DNA from: Ideonella sp.
GTDB lineage: Bacteria; Pseudomonadota; Gammaproteobacteria; Burkholderiales; Burkholderiaceae_C
Assembly: GCA_016721465.1 (NCBI GenBank)
Contig: JADKIA010000031.1
Coordinates: 124,001-188,000 of the forward strand
DNA length: 64,000 nucleotides
Reading direction: 5' to 3'
This document shows, in pieces, positions 53,358-61,666 of this stretch. The translations under genes were made by a program, and so were the position numbers. Each line of letters begins with the position of its first letter. The stretch's first letter is position 1. A model generated the notes under the pieces. That model did no database searches and was not told where the DNA came from. It was given only the letters and a program-made list of their open reading frames with translations.

Positions 53358-54623
53358 TCAGCGGGGGTCGACGCGGATGTTGTCGAGCAGCGTAGCCAAC
53401 TCTGCGGTTCGCGCGCGGCGCGAATGCAACTCGGCAGCGGCTCTCGACGCACCGGCGGCAGCCCCGCTGCGAAGGTCACCGATGAAGGCACGCAGGGCCT
53501 TGGCGATGGCCTCGGCATCCGTGATGTCGCACAGGCTGCCTGCCCGTGCAGCGCGCAGTGCCTCTGCCGTGTTGCCGGCAGGGTCGGTCAACGCGAGGAT
53601 GGGCTGCCCCGCACGCAGGTACTCGTAGAGCTTGGCAGGAATCTGGTGGTTGCACATGGCCGCCTGAAACAGCAGCAAGCCGTCGGCGCACAGCATCTCC
53701 CGCAGGGCGTCCCGGTAGGCCACGGCCGGTGCAAGTTGAACGATGTCTGCAATGTCCAGGGCCGCCAGCGTCTGAGCAAATTCTGCTTCGTTGCCAGATG
53801 CGCGCAGCACGACCTGGAGCGTGCTTGCAGAGATCTCGCCGGCGCACTTCAGCGTTGCCAGTGCGGCAAAGAACGGCTCAGGGTCGCGTTCTTCGGGATA
53901 CAGCACGCCGCTGTGAATGAGCGTCAATTGGCCCTGCGCGCCCAGCGATCGGCGATCAAGCCCAGACTCGGCGTCGATGAAGTTGTCTTCGTCGTAGCCG
54001 TTTTCGATGATGGCCCACAGCGATTTGGGCTGGGCCGGATAGCGCTCGGCGTACATTTCCAGCGCACCTTGTGTGGTGAACACGGCCTTCGTGCAATGCC
54101 GCACCACGGCACCTTCCAGCCAGCGATTGAAGCGCCACGTCATCGGATCGCGAGGGAATTCCGGATCGGTCATGTTGTCGCGAAAGTCGGCGACCCATGG
54201 CAGGCCGCTGAGGCGAGCCAGTGTCAGGGCGATCATGTGTGCGGTCGGAATCGGGAAGGTCGACATGATCACCGAGGGACGCTGTTGCCGAATGATCTGC
54301 AACCCTCGCCATACGCCCGCCGGCCACCAGGACACCCAGCGGTCGGGAATGGACATCGGGCGCAGGTAGCGGCCTCCAATCGATAGGTGCTTGGCCGTGT
54401 CCAGTGCGAAGGCTCGTTCGATCTGCAACCCGGGTGGGATGTCGCCCAGTTGGCCGTTGTCGACCCGTTCGTGGGCGCGCGGGTCCGCTGTCAGCACGAT
54501 GGGTTCCCAACCGTGATGCCGCAGGTAGGCCGAGAACTTCAACGTCCGCTGGATGCCGCTGCTGCCGGCGGCAGGTGGGTAGTGGTAGGCAACGATCAGC
54601 ACCTTCCGAGTGCCAGGGGTCAT
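53358..54623 (-). CDS. GT4 family glycosyltransferase
   Basis: This minus-strand GT-B enzyme has 421 residues. VLIVAYHYPPAAGSSGIQRTLKF is the N-terminal glycine-rich motif typical of this subgroup. WVADFRDNMTDPEFPRDP, IENGYDEDNFIDAE, LTLIHSGVLYPEERDPEPF and QIPAKLYEYLRAGQPILAL follow. ATG 54623 fits the N-terminal motif; the open frame extends further 5' without motifs. It lies 11 bases after the GNAT-like gene, so both probably form one minus-strand operon with the hydrolases. Confidence 0.9.
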   Translation of the reverse strand: MTPGTRKVLIVAYHYPPAAGSSGIQRTLKFSAYLRHHGWEPIVLTADPRAHERVDNGQLGDIPPGLQIERAFALDTAKHLSIGGRYLRPMSIPDRWVSWWPAGVWRGLQIIRQQRPSVIMSTFPIPTAHMIALTLARLSGLPWVADFRDNMTDPEFPRDPMTWRFNRWLEGAVVRHCTKAVFTTQGALEMYAERYPAQPKSLWAIIENGYDEDNFIDAESGLDRRSLGAQGQLTLIHSGVLYPEERDPEPFFAALATLKCAGEISASTLQVVLRASGNEAEFAQTLAALDIADIVQLAPAVAYRDALREMLCADGLLLFQAAMCNHQIPAKLYEYLRAGQPILALTDPAGNTAEALRAARAGSLCDITDAEAIAKALRAFIGDLRSGAAAGASRAAAELHSRRARTAELATLLDNIRVDPR

Positions 54624-54634
54624 GGGCAACGCGG

Positions 54635-55486
54635 TCACAGGTCGAATGCCATGGTTTCGGAATACAGATAGTCGATCTGTTCGTCCTGCAGCGTTTCGCT
54701 GAGATACAGGGGGGGATTGAACCCCGACCGGATGACGGACGGCCATGGCTTGGGGCCCCAAACGCGACGTTCGACCAGGGTGCCCAGCATGCCGCGCAGC
54801 AGCAGATGCCTCGAGAGCCTGTGCCATCCCGCGCTCATCAGGTCGCGGTCGCTGACATGGAGGATCTCGGCGGCTGGCAATCCCTTGAAGTGGCGACGCT
54901 TGTAGATCACGTGGCACCAGGCGCCGGGCCGGCCGATCAGCACATGTTGCAGCCAGGGGAAGCGCAGATGGTCTTCGTAGACCTTCAGCGCATGGCCAAT
55001 CAAGCGTTGTGTGATGGTCGAGGTGTCGCTGATGAGGGTCATCCCGTCGAACACCGGCCAAGGCAGGTTGAGAGCCGCCACCTGTTGATTATCGAGCGGC
55101 CTGAACTTGAGGAACTGCAGCATGCCAACCACCACCTTGGTGGGAGAGAAGTCCGTGAAGTGGAAGCCCTTCTGCGCCACGACCGCCATCGCCAATCGCA
55201 TGCTGTGCTGGCGGTGGCTGTCCAGCACGCACCAACTGGTGATGTTGCAGACTTTCTCGGCCCGCCCTTCGATCAAGCGATCTGCGTAGAACGTGCCGAT
55301 GCCTCCAACGATCTGCCCTTGTTCGCGGATCACGAAGCCGTGATTCGGTTGCCCGGGCATCCAGGGTGTGATGAAGCCATCCACCCACTGCTGGGGCGAT
55401 CGCGACGGATCCAGGTGCTGATGCAGGAAGGCAGCGAACTCCGGCAATGTGTCCGCGGTCACGGGCTCGAGTGTCGGGCGTGCCAT
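54635..55486 (-). CDS. GNAT-like acyltransferase protein
   Basis: This is a 283-residue protein starting at ATG 55486 (MARPTLEPVTADTLPEFAAFL) that resembles GNAT-fold proteins of EPS loci. GFVIREQGQIVGGIGTFYADR and VCNITSWCVLDSHRQHSMRLAMAVVAQKGF are the acetyl-CoA-binding region. GAWCHVIYKRRHFKGLP is a further conserved-looking stretch. No export signal. The substrate is unknown; an N- or O-acetyl group on a polymer sugar is the obvious guess. Confidence 0.75.
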   Translation of the reverse strand: MARPTLEPVTADTLPEFAAFLHQHLDPSRSPQQWVDGFITPWMPGQPNHGFVIREQGQIVGGIGTFYADRLIEGRAEKVCNITSWCVLDSHRQHSMRLAMAVVAQKGFHFTDFSPTKVVVGMLQFLKFRPLDNQQVAALNLPWPVFDGMTLISDTSTITQRLIGHALKVYEDHLRFPWLQHVLIGRPGAWCHVIYKRRHFKGLPAAEILHVSDRDLMSAGWHRLSRHLLLRGMLGTLVERRVWGPKPWPSVIRSGFNPPLYLSETLQDEQIDYLYSETMAFDL

Positions 55487-55534
55487 GAGGTCAGCGTTTG
55501 ATCGCACGGCACTGGCAGGTGCCTGGGCCCGTGA

Positions 55535-56413
55535 TCACCATTGGCGCAGCCATGCAAGCCCCCAGTCGACCACCCTGGAGCGCAAGGCATCTGACGAGAA
55601 AGTGTGATCACCCTCCGGCAGATCATGGCGCAACGTGTTGTGCTCGGCCAAGGCCTTCTGCCAGGCAGGTGACGCCGCGACCAACGCGTCGAATTCGCGC
55701 GCGATCAGGTCGCGCCCACTCAATACCAGCATCAGGCGTCCATTGAATCGCTGTAGTCCCAGCAGCAGACTATCGGTCAGCGGCAGCGTTCGCGGGATGA
55801 CCTCACCGGTCAATTCGGCAGGCCCGGCGACGCCACCGCCAGGCATCGACCCGCTGCCGGCTTGTCGCACCAATCCAAGGGCAGACTTGAGAGACGTCAT
55901 TGGATTGAATTGCCCGCTGAATACCTTCTTCCACAGGCTGGGCTGCAGCAGCCGCTCGACATAGTAGTGGCGCAGCACCGTCTGGGCCTGCAGCGACTCT
56001 GTGCGGACCCAAGGGTTGAGCAGAACGGCGCCTTTCACGCGGGGGTCTCGTCCGGCATAAAGAAGGATTGCCGAAGCCGCGTCGCATTCGCCCCAGAGCA
56101 CGATCTCGTCCAGTTCAGGAGCCTCGCGCACCAGTACATCGATGGCGCTGCGAATGTCGGCGTCGACGCCCAGGAAGCCTTGGAACTCGCCCTGCGAATC
56201 GCCCATGCCACGGTAGTCGAAGCGCAGTACCGCATGGCCGCTGTCGCACAACTTGCGCGACCACAACGTGAGTTGCCGGTGACCGCCCGCGCGGTACTGC
56301 GGGCCACCGCCCACCACGATCACGATGCCGCGGCGCAGCGGCTTGACGGGCTTGTGGAGGATGCCGATCAAGTTGCTGCCTTCGCAGTCGAACGTCAGCG
56401 CGAGTTCGCTCAT
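55535..56413 (-). CDS. Exosortase A system-associated hydrolase 1 (TIGR03100-like)
   Basis: This alpha/beta hydrolase has 292 residues. It has GIVIVVGGGPQYRAGGHRQL, LRFDYRGMGDSQGEFQGF and, at the nucleophile elbow, VLWGECDAASAILLY, where Cys replaces the usual Ser. The Cys variant, as I recall, is normal for this family. The acid and base residues are probably in LSGRDLIAREFD and LPEGDHTF. It overlaps the hydrolase 2 stop by 4 bp. It could cleave or transfer acyl thioesters; activity is not established. Confidence 0.9.
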   Translation of the reverse strand: MSELALTFDCEGSNLIGILHKPVKPLRRGIVIVVGGGPQYRAGGHRQLTLWSRKLCDSGHAVLRFDYRGMGDSQGEFQGFLGVDADIRSAIDVLVREAPELDEIVLWGECDAASAILLYAGRDPRVKGAVLLNPWVRTESLQAQTVLRHYYVERLLQPSLWKKVFSGQFNPMTSLKSALGLVRQAGSGSMPGGGVAGPAELTGEVIPRTLPLTDSLLLGLQRFNGRLMLVLSGRDLIAREFDALVAASPAWQKALAEHNTLRHDLPEGDHTFSSDALRSRVVDWGLAWLRQW

Positions 56414-57258
56414 GCGGCGTCGGCCCAGGCCCGTAGCCAGAAGGTGGTCTGCTCGATCGCTTCGGGCGCGTACACCCTTTCATGCACCTGCCAGAACGCA
56501 GGGCCGGTGAACGCCTGCGCGTCGACACAAACGCCGGGGCCAAGCCATTGTTCCAGCAACTTCCGACTGCCTGGGTTGAGCTCACGTTTCTCGGGGCTGG
56601 AGTTTTCCAGCCACAGAAGTCGTGTTCCGGACGGCGGAACCTGCTGATCGATCCGGGCCGAGTCGATCGCGGCCGCCAACGCGGGGTGGATCTCGTAGCC
56701 GGCCACCTCCACCGACTTGCCGCCGGCCAATGTCGCGCGCATCGACGCCGTGGTTTCCTTCTGCACATCGGCTCGATCCATGTTGGCGGCGATGCGGACA
56801 CGGAAGAACTGCGTGAGGTGCGATTTGCCGTCGATCACCGGCTGCCAGAGCATCAGCGCCAGCTTGGCGTCTTCTGTGGACGCATGCAAGTTGGCCGCGA
56901 GCAGGGCGCCCAGCCGGATGCCCCAGATCGCGCGGCAACCGCCGGCCTGGGCATCGAGCCAGGCCTTGCCAGACGCAAGGTTGTCCAGCCACAAGGCCCA
57001 GCGGGCGTCAACAAACCCGAGTTCGCTGTCTCCGGTGCCGATCAGGTCGAGCACCAAGGTGCCGAAGCCAATCTCCGACAAGGCGCGCGCCTGCAGCGTG
57101 ATCATGCTGCGGCAGCGGTTCATTTCTTCGTTGAATGGGAGGGCGCACAGCACATGGCCCCGCGTTCGACCGGTCTCCGCTGGACGGTGATGAACCGCGA
57201 ACAGGCGCCCGGCCGGCGTGTCGAGGAAGAAGGGTTCACTGATCACGAGGTGTACCAA
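56410..57258 (-). CDS. Exosortase A system-associated hydrolase 2 (TIGR03101-like)
   Basis: This second alpha/beta hydrolase-fold protein has 282 residues. FFLDTPAGRLFAVHHRP, HVLCALPFNEEMNRCRSM and LVLDLIGTGDSELGFVDARW are typical; the elbow reads AIWGIRLGALLAAN, with no Ser, Cys or Asp at the nucleophile position. It therefore may not be a classical hydrolase. It is coupled to hydrolase 1 by a 4-bp overlap and lies 52 bp downstream of the second ACP gene. Confidence 0.88.
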   Translation of the reverse strand: MVHLVISEPFFLDTPAGRLFAVHHRPAETGRTRGHVLCALPFNEEMNRCRSMITLQARALSEIGFGTLVLDLIGTGDSELGFVDARWALWLDNLASGKAWLDAQAGGCRAIWGIRLGALLAANLHASTEDAKLALMLWQPVIDGKSHLTQFFRVRIAANMDRADVQKETTASMRATLAGGKSVEVAGYEIHPALAAAIDSARIDQQVPPSGTRLLWLENSSPEKRELNPGSRKLLEQWLGPGVCVDAQAFTGPAFWQVHERVYAPEAIEQTTFWLRAWADAA

Positions 57259-57310
57259 TGCAGTGATTGCCAGCGATCAGTTGCCTGCGCACAGCATGAA
57301 TCGGTGATCT

Positions 57311-57580
57311 TCAGGGCGCGCTCTTTCGGCGTTGCAGATAACCGGCCATCGCAGCGAGCGTTCCAAGGTTGTCGATGGTCAACTCTTCGGCTGGAATGCT
57401 GAAAGCGTACTCGGCTTCGAACCAGGCGATGAGTTCAAGCAGGCCAGCCGAATCGATCAGGCCCGTGGCCGGAATAACCTCATCGGATCCCAGATCGCTG
57501 GCATCCGAGCCGAGTGTTTCAGCGATGGCCATGACTTTGGCCTTGATGTTGGCTTCGATGGCCTGAGGGTCCAGGTTCAA
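57311..57580 (-). CDS. Acyl carrier protein (exosortase-associated)
   Basis: This is an 89-residue acidic ACP with the phosphopantetheine site TGLIDSAGLLELIAWFEAEY (Ser in DSA). KAKVMAIAETLGSDASDLGS precedes it. It is encoded between the E2 gene (32 bp upstream) and hydrolase 2, all on the minus strand, which suggests the three proteins share an acyl-thioester intermediate. It is unlike the other ACP at 53075 in sequence. Confidence 0.9.
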   Translation of the reverse strand: MNLDPQAIEANIKAKVMAIAETLGSDASDLGSDEVIPATGLIDSAGLLELIAWFEAEYAFSIPAEELTIDNLGTLAAMAGYLQRRKSAP

Positions 57581-57612
57581 GGTTGACTCCAGCGGCAGAA
57601 TGGGGAAGCTGT

Positions 57613-58731
57613 TCAGGCAGCGGTCTTGGGTGGGGTCGACAGCTTCTTCAGCAGCGTTGCCACCTCGCCACCGTGCAGTACGCGGTGATCATAGGTGGCA
57701 CCGAGCACGCCGCGGCCGTCGGTGTCCACCGTGTGCGCCACCATCAGCGCGGTGTTCGGCGCCAGGATCGGCACGTGGCGCAGCACCTTCCAGCGTGACA
57801 TGCTCGAAAATCCAATGGTCGCGCCCTGCAACTCCGCGGGCTTCAGCGCATGGGCGGCAGCACGTCGCTGCACATCGACCAGGTGCGTCACGAAAGGCGC
57901 CTCGCCCAACGCGAGGGCGTTGCGTACCACCGCCAGGTACAGCACGTCACCGGCTTGCACCGTAAAGCCCAGGTTGACCTGGTTGAACTCGTGTCGCTGC
58001 TCGCCCAACACCGTGGCGTTGAATCGGGGCGATTGCGCGGCCAGCTCGACCAGACGCCAAGCCATCAATGGCAGCATCGGATTGAGCAGCAGTTTGCGCT
58101 GCTGTCCAAACGCAGCGGCATGGCGTTCCCAGGCGGCGTGGTCGCAGGCCAGCTCAATGTAGCCCGGAACTGCCGTGTCGCGCTGCCAGGTGACGGTGTG
58201 GAGCATGCCGCGCTCGTGGCTGGCCAGGGGGTGAAGGGTGCCTTCCACTTCGGGCCGGACCTGATTCACCGACGACGGCTTGGCTGCCGCGCTGGCGGAC
58301 GCTGACATGCCCTTCGCCGCGACGTGCCGGCGAACGTCGTCGGCACTGAGTCGATCGCCACTTGCGATGACGGAGGCCGCATCGAGGCCGTACTCACGCA
58401 ACAAGGCCATGGCCTTGGCCGTGGGCGTTCCGGTCGCGCCTGAAGCCTGGGCCGACTCCTGGGCAGCGGCCTCGATGGGAACGGCTTCATCGGCCGTGGC
58501 GCCCAGCCACATCAGCACGCTGCCGACGCACACCATCGCATCGATCTCGCCGTTCACCGAAAGGACATGGCCGGCCACCGTTGCCTCGACATCGAGCACC
58601 GCCTTGTCCGTCTCCACCGACGCGACGATCTGGCCGGCCGCCACGAGGTCGCCCACCGACACGCGCAATTCGACGAGCTTGACTTCGTCGTCATTGTTGT
58701 TGATGCGCGGAACGTGAACGGAGACAGCCAT
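57613..58731 (-). CDS. 2-oxoacid dehydrogenase acyltransferase (E2) component
   Basis: This E2-type protein has 372 residues. The N-terminal lipoyl domain has the lipoylated Lys in VETDKAVLDVEATVAGHV. A peripheral-subunit-binding domain follows (TPTAKAMALLREYGLDAASV, LSADDVRRHVA, residues about 100-140). The C-terminal catalytic domain is shorter than usual and ends with TYDHRVLHGGEVATLLKKL, holding the catalytic His; QVNLGFTVQAGDVLYL and IGFSSMSRWKV precede it. It lies 27 bp after the E1 gene. No E3 (dihydrolipoamide dehydrogenase) is in the window. Confidence 0.92.
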   Translation of the reverse strand: MAVSVHVPRINNNDDEVKLVELRVSVGDLVAAGQIVASVETDKAVLDVEATVAGHVLSVNGEIDAMVCVGSVLMWLGATADEAVPIEAAAQESAQASGATGTPTAKAMALLREYGLDAASVIASGDRLSADDVRRHVAAKGMSASASAAAKPSSVNQVRPEVEGTLHPLASHERGMLHTVTWQRDTAVPGYIELACDHAAWERHAAAFGQQRKLLLNPMLPLMAWRLVELAAQSPRFNATVLGEQRHEFNQVNLGFTVQAGDVLYLAVVRNALALGEAPFVTHLVDVQRRAAAHALKPAELQGATIGFSSMSRWKVLRHVPILAPNTALMVAHTVDTDGRGVLGATYDHRVLHGGEVATLLKKLSTPPKTAA

Positions 58732-58758
58732 CGCAGTGTGTCCTGGAGCCGAGGCGGC

Positions 58759-60780
58759 TCAGAAGAGATCGAGAACCTTGTCGACGATGCGCCGCTCGTC
58801 GGGCAGCTGGGCCAGCTCGAGGCTGCGGGCCGCGGCAATCGGTACGGCGGGCATGCCCACGCGAACGATGGAACCGCGGTAGCCGGCTTCGGCCAGCATG
58901 GCCAACAATTCGGCGCCGACACCATATTCGTGATGCGACTCTTCGATCACGGCAATGCGTGCATGTGGCAGCAATGCGTCGAGCAAGGTGCGGCGCGGCA
59001 GGGGCGCCAGCAAAGCCGGCGCAACAATCTGCACGGACAGTTCCTCGTCGCGCCTCAGCATGTCGGCGGCGCGCTCGACCACGGGCAGCATTCCGCCGTA
59101 ACTCACCAGGACCACATCGGGTACATCGCTGCCGCCACGAAGGGTGGGAAACAAATGTGCACCCTGATCCGAGTCATGGGCGCGAACCACCGCGTAGTCG
59201 CCCGGCGACTGCGCCTCGCTGTAGAGCAGCTTGTGCTCGAGGAAGACCGTTGGGTTGGGCCAACGGGTATTGGCATCAACCAACAATTGACCGACGTTGT
59301 GGCGATGGCTGCCATACAGGACGGTCAGGCCTGGAACCGACACCAGCAGGTTCTCCATGCTCTGGCTGTGGGTCGGCCCATAGCCGCGCCGCCCACCACA
59401 AGGCGTGCGCAGGATCATCGGCACGGCACAGTCGGGAAACATGCCTGGAAACTTGACGGCGTGGTTGTACAACTGATCCATGCACAGCGTCACGAAGTCA
59501 GCGAACATGATTTCGACGATGGGCCGCTTGCCTGCCATTGCCAGGCCAATGCCGGCGCCGGTGATACCGGCTTCACTGATGGGTGTGGAAATCACCCGGC
59601 CTTTGAAGGTCTCCGAAAGGCCGGCTGTCACTTTGAACGCGCCGCCGTAGGGTTCGTGGAGGTCTTCCCCGAGCAAGATCGCTTCGGGTGTTGCTTCGAG
59701 CAGCCGGCGCAACGCGATGTTGATCGCGGTGCGCACATTGCTGGCCGCGGCTGTTTGAGCCAATTCAGGCCGATCTGGCAGGGCCGCGCGGAAGCCGTGT
59801 TGCGGCACCGTGGCGAAGCACGAAGGCGGTGAGGCCAGCGCTTCTGTCTCGATCTGCTGCACGAAGCGACGATTGCGGACCTCGATGTCGACACGTGTGG
59901 CCTCGTCGAGCCGACGGCCCATCGCCGCGAGAGGGTCTCGGAGCTCAATACGTTGGCGTTCTTCCGTGGGGCGAAGATCGTCCCCCTTGCTGTGTGGTCC
60001 CAGCCGGCCGGTATCGATGACCAGCATGCCAGGGCCGGCGCCATCACGCAGCGTGGCGACGATCTCGTCGACCTTTCGAGCGAAGTCCGGCGAGGCATCA
60101 TCAAGCCGCCAGGTGCGCAGACCAAATGCACTGCCGCGCGCCTCGATCGAGCCACCGAGGGTTTCGCACGTTGCGGTCGTCTGAGCGATGCCGTTGTTCT
60201 CGACCACGAACAGCACGGGCGCTCTCCAGATCGAGGCCAGGTTCATGCTCTCGTAAAGCAGGCCTTCGCCGAGCGTGCCATCGCCAATCATGATGGCCAC
60301 CAGCGCACGACTGGAGCGTTGACGGCGCTCCAGCGCCAATCCTGTGCCGATGGCTGTCATGCCAGCTTGTACGCCGTTGCTGTGGAAGTGCCGGTAGGCG
60401 ATGTGTTGGCTGCCGCCGTATCCGCCGCAAACGCCGGCCTCCCGGCCCATGATTTCAGACACCAGGCCCAGGAAATGCCCAGAGTAGGACATGAAGTGGC
60501 CGTGGTTGCGGTGGTTCGACAGTACGACGTCGTCGGGGTCGTTCAGGGCTCGAACCACGGCAAGCTGGCACAGTTCCTGGCCCAGGCAGGTGTGCGTCGT
60601 TCCCGACAACATTCCGCGCCCAAACAGATCGAGGATCAATTGCTCGGTCAGCCGCACCAAGTGGCCGAAGGCAAACAAGCTGGGCTCGTCCAGTCCGATG
60701 CGAGGCTTGCCGCAAGCGTCACGCGTGAAGCCTGGAATGTCGTGCAGTGTCAGGGTGGGGTCGAGGCAGGTCATTGTCAA
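58759..60780 (-). CDS. Thiamine-dependent 2-oxoacid dehydrogenase E1, fused alpha and beta subunits
   Basis: This is a 673-residue fusion. Residues about 20-320 are E1 alpha: GRGMLSGTTHTCLGQELCQL, GGYGGSQHIAYR and the TPP/Mg motif IGDGTLGEGLLYESMNL ... VVENNGIAQTT. From about 340 on it is E1 beta: EAILLGEDLHEPYGGAFKVT, RVISTPISEAGITGAGIGLA, MFADFVTLCMDQLYNHAVKF and VAIEESHHEYGVG-like AVIEESHHEYGVGAE. It would decarboxylate a 2-oxo acid and load the acyl group on the E2 lipoyl arm. Fused E1s occur in some branched-chain and acetoin-type enzymes. The substrate is unknown. It may be transcribed from the 60781-61158 region. Confidence 0.92.
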   Translation of the reverse strand: MTMTCLDPTLTLHDIPGFTRDACGKPRIGLDEPSLFAFGHLVRLTEQLILDLFGRGMLSGTTHTCLGQELCQLAVVRALNDPDDVVLSNHRNHGHFMSYSGHFLGLVSEIMGREAGVCGGYGGSQHIAYRHFHSNGVQAGMTAIGTGLALERRQRSSRALVAIMIGDGTLGEGLLYESMNLASIWRAPVLFVVENNGIAQTTATCETLGGSIEARGSAFGLRTWRLDDASPDFARKVDEIVATLRDGAGPGMLVIDTGRLGPHSKGDDLRPTEERQRIELRDPLAAMGRRLDEATRVDIEVRNRRFVQQIETEALASPPSCFATVPQHGFRAALPDRPELAQTAAASNVRTAINIALRRLLEATPEAILLGEDLHEPYGGAFKVTAGLSETFKGRVISTPISEAGITGAGIGLAMAGKRPIVEIMFADFVTLCMDQLYNHAVKFPGMFPDCAVPMILRTPCGGRRGYGPTHSQSMENLLVSVPGLTVLYGSHRHNVGQLLVDANTRWPNPTVFLEHKLLYSEAQSPGDYAVVRAHDSDQGAHLFPTLRGGSDVPDVVLVSYGGMLPVVERAADMLRRDEELSVQIVAPALLAPLPRRTLLDALLPHARIAVIEESHHEYGVGAELLAMLAEAGYRGSIVRVGMPAVPIAAARSLELAQLPDERRIVDKVLDLF

Positions 60781-61158
60781 CAGATGAGTATGCCAAACGG
60801 AAGTGTTGATTCGCTGGCATAGGCGCCATGCCGAGCGGTGCCGGGCGACATGGCGCGGCAGTACGTCACGAATGCCAACCTAGCTGGGCCGATGTCTCCT
60901 CGGCGCTATGGACATGCCGGTGGCCGGGCCGGGCGATCTGGGTTGGTTTTCTAACGTTGGGCCCATCGCGCTGGTGCCGCGTCCCTGAGCTTCGCGGTGC
61001 AACGCATTCACGTTAAGGTTTTGGTCTGAAGGGCTTGGGGCCGTCAATGCCCCCTGATTCGTGGGGGGGCAGCGCCAAACGTGAGGACCGAATCGTGCAC
61101 GGTGCCTCGACCAGCGCATAGACTCCGCAAAATGTCCACGTGCATGGGGAGTACTTCA
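60781..61158. other. Divergent intergenic region upstream of E1 and the secreted Cys protein
   Basis: No gene is seen. GCCCCC and GGGGGGC flank TGATTCGT near 61044-61070 as a short GC hairpin without a T tract. No convincing sigma-70 or sigma-54 site was found on either strand. Confidence 0.45.
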
Positions 61159-61578
61159 ATGAAATCGGTCATGTTGGCGATTGCCGCCGTCGCGTCACTT
61201 GTTGCGACACACCACGCATTTGCGCAGGCTGTTTGCCCTACCGGAACGCCGGCAACCGGGCTTGGCAATCTGGTCGCTGGGCGGACGATGTGCGCGGCAA
61301 GGGCGGGGGAGCGCTGGCAAGAGTTCCATCAGGGGGTCGGTGGTGGAGCCCTTGTCGACTGGAAGCTGGGCCCAGGACACGCGGTTGACCCCACCGAAAC
61401 TGTTGGAACATGGTCCACAGACGATGGCAACTCGCTGCTGACGCACAGCTATACCGGTGGGCCGAGCTACACGTGGCTTGTTTGCATCAATGGAGGCGTC
61501 TTGACGTTGGTGTCGACTGGCTCCGCAGGGACCGTGTCCGGTGTGACACTGCTGAACGGTCAAGTGCAGTGCCCCTGA
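61159..61578 (+). CDS. Small secreted four-cysteine protein
   Basis: This is a 139-residue exported protein of unknown function. MKSVMLAIAAVASLVATHHA is a signal peptide, cleaved probably after AFA. GGGGA lies 8 bases before ATG 61159. The mature part has four Cys (VCPTG, RTMCAAR, WLVCING and a final QCP), so two disulfides are possible. It contains SERWQEFH-like GERWQEFHQG, DWKLGPGH and VGTWSTDDGN. I do not recognise a characterised family. It stands alone, divergent from the E1-E2 operon. Confidence 0.8.
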   Translation: MKSVMLAIAAVASLVATHHAFAQAVCPTGTPATGLGNLVAGRTMCAARAGERWQEFHQGVGGGALVDWKLGPGHAVDPTETVGTWSTDDGNSLLTHSYTGGPSYTWLVCINGGVLTLVSTGSAGTVSGVTLLNGQVQCP

Positions 61579-61666
61579 AACGTGAATGAGGTCGAACCAA
61601 GCCGAGCCCGAATGTGCTTGTTCTGGCTTCGCTCAACGATGTCGGCGTTGACCTTCTGCATGAGGG

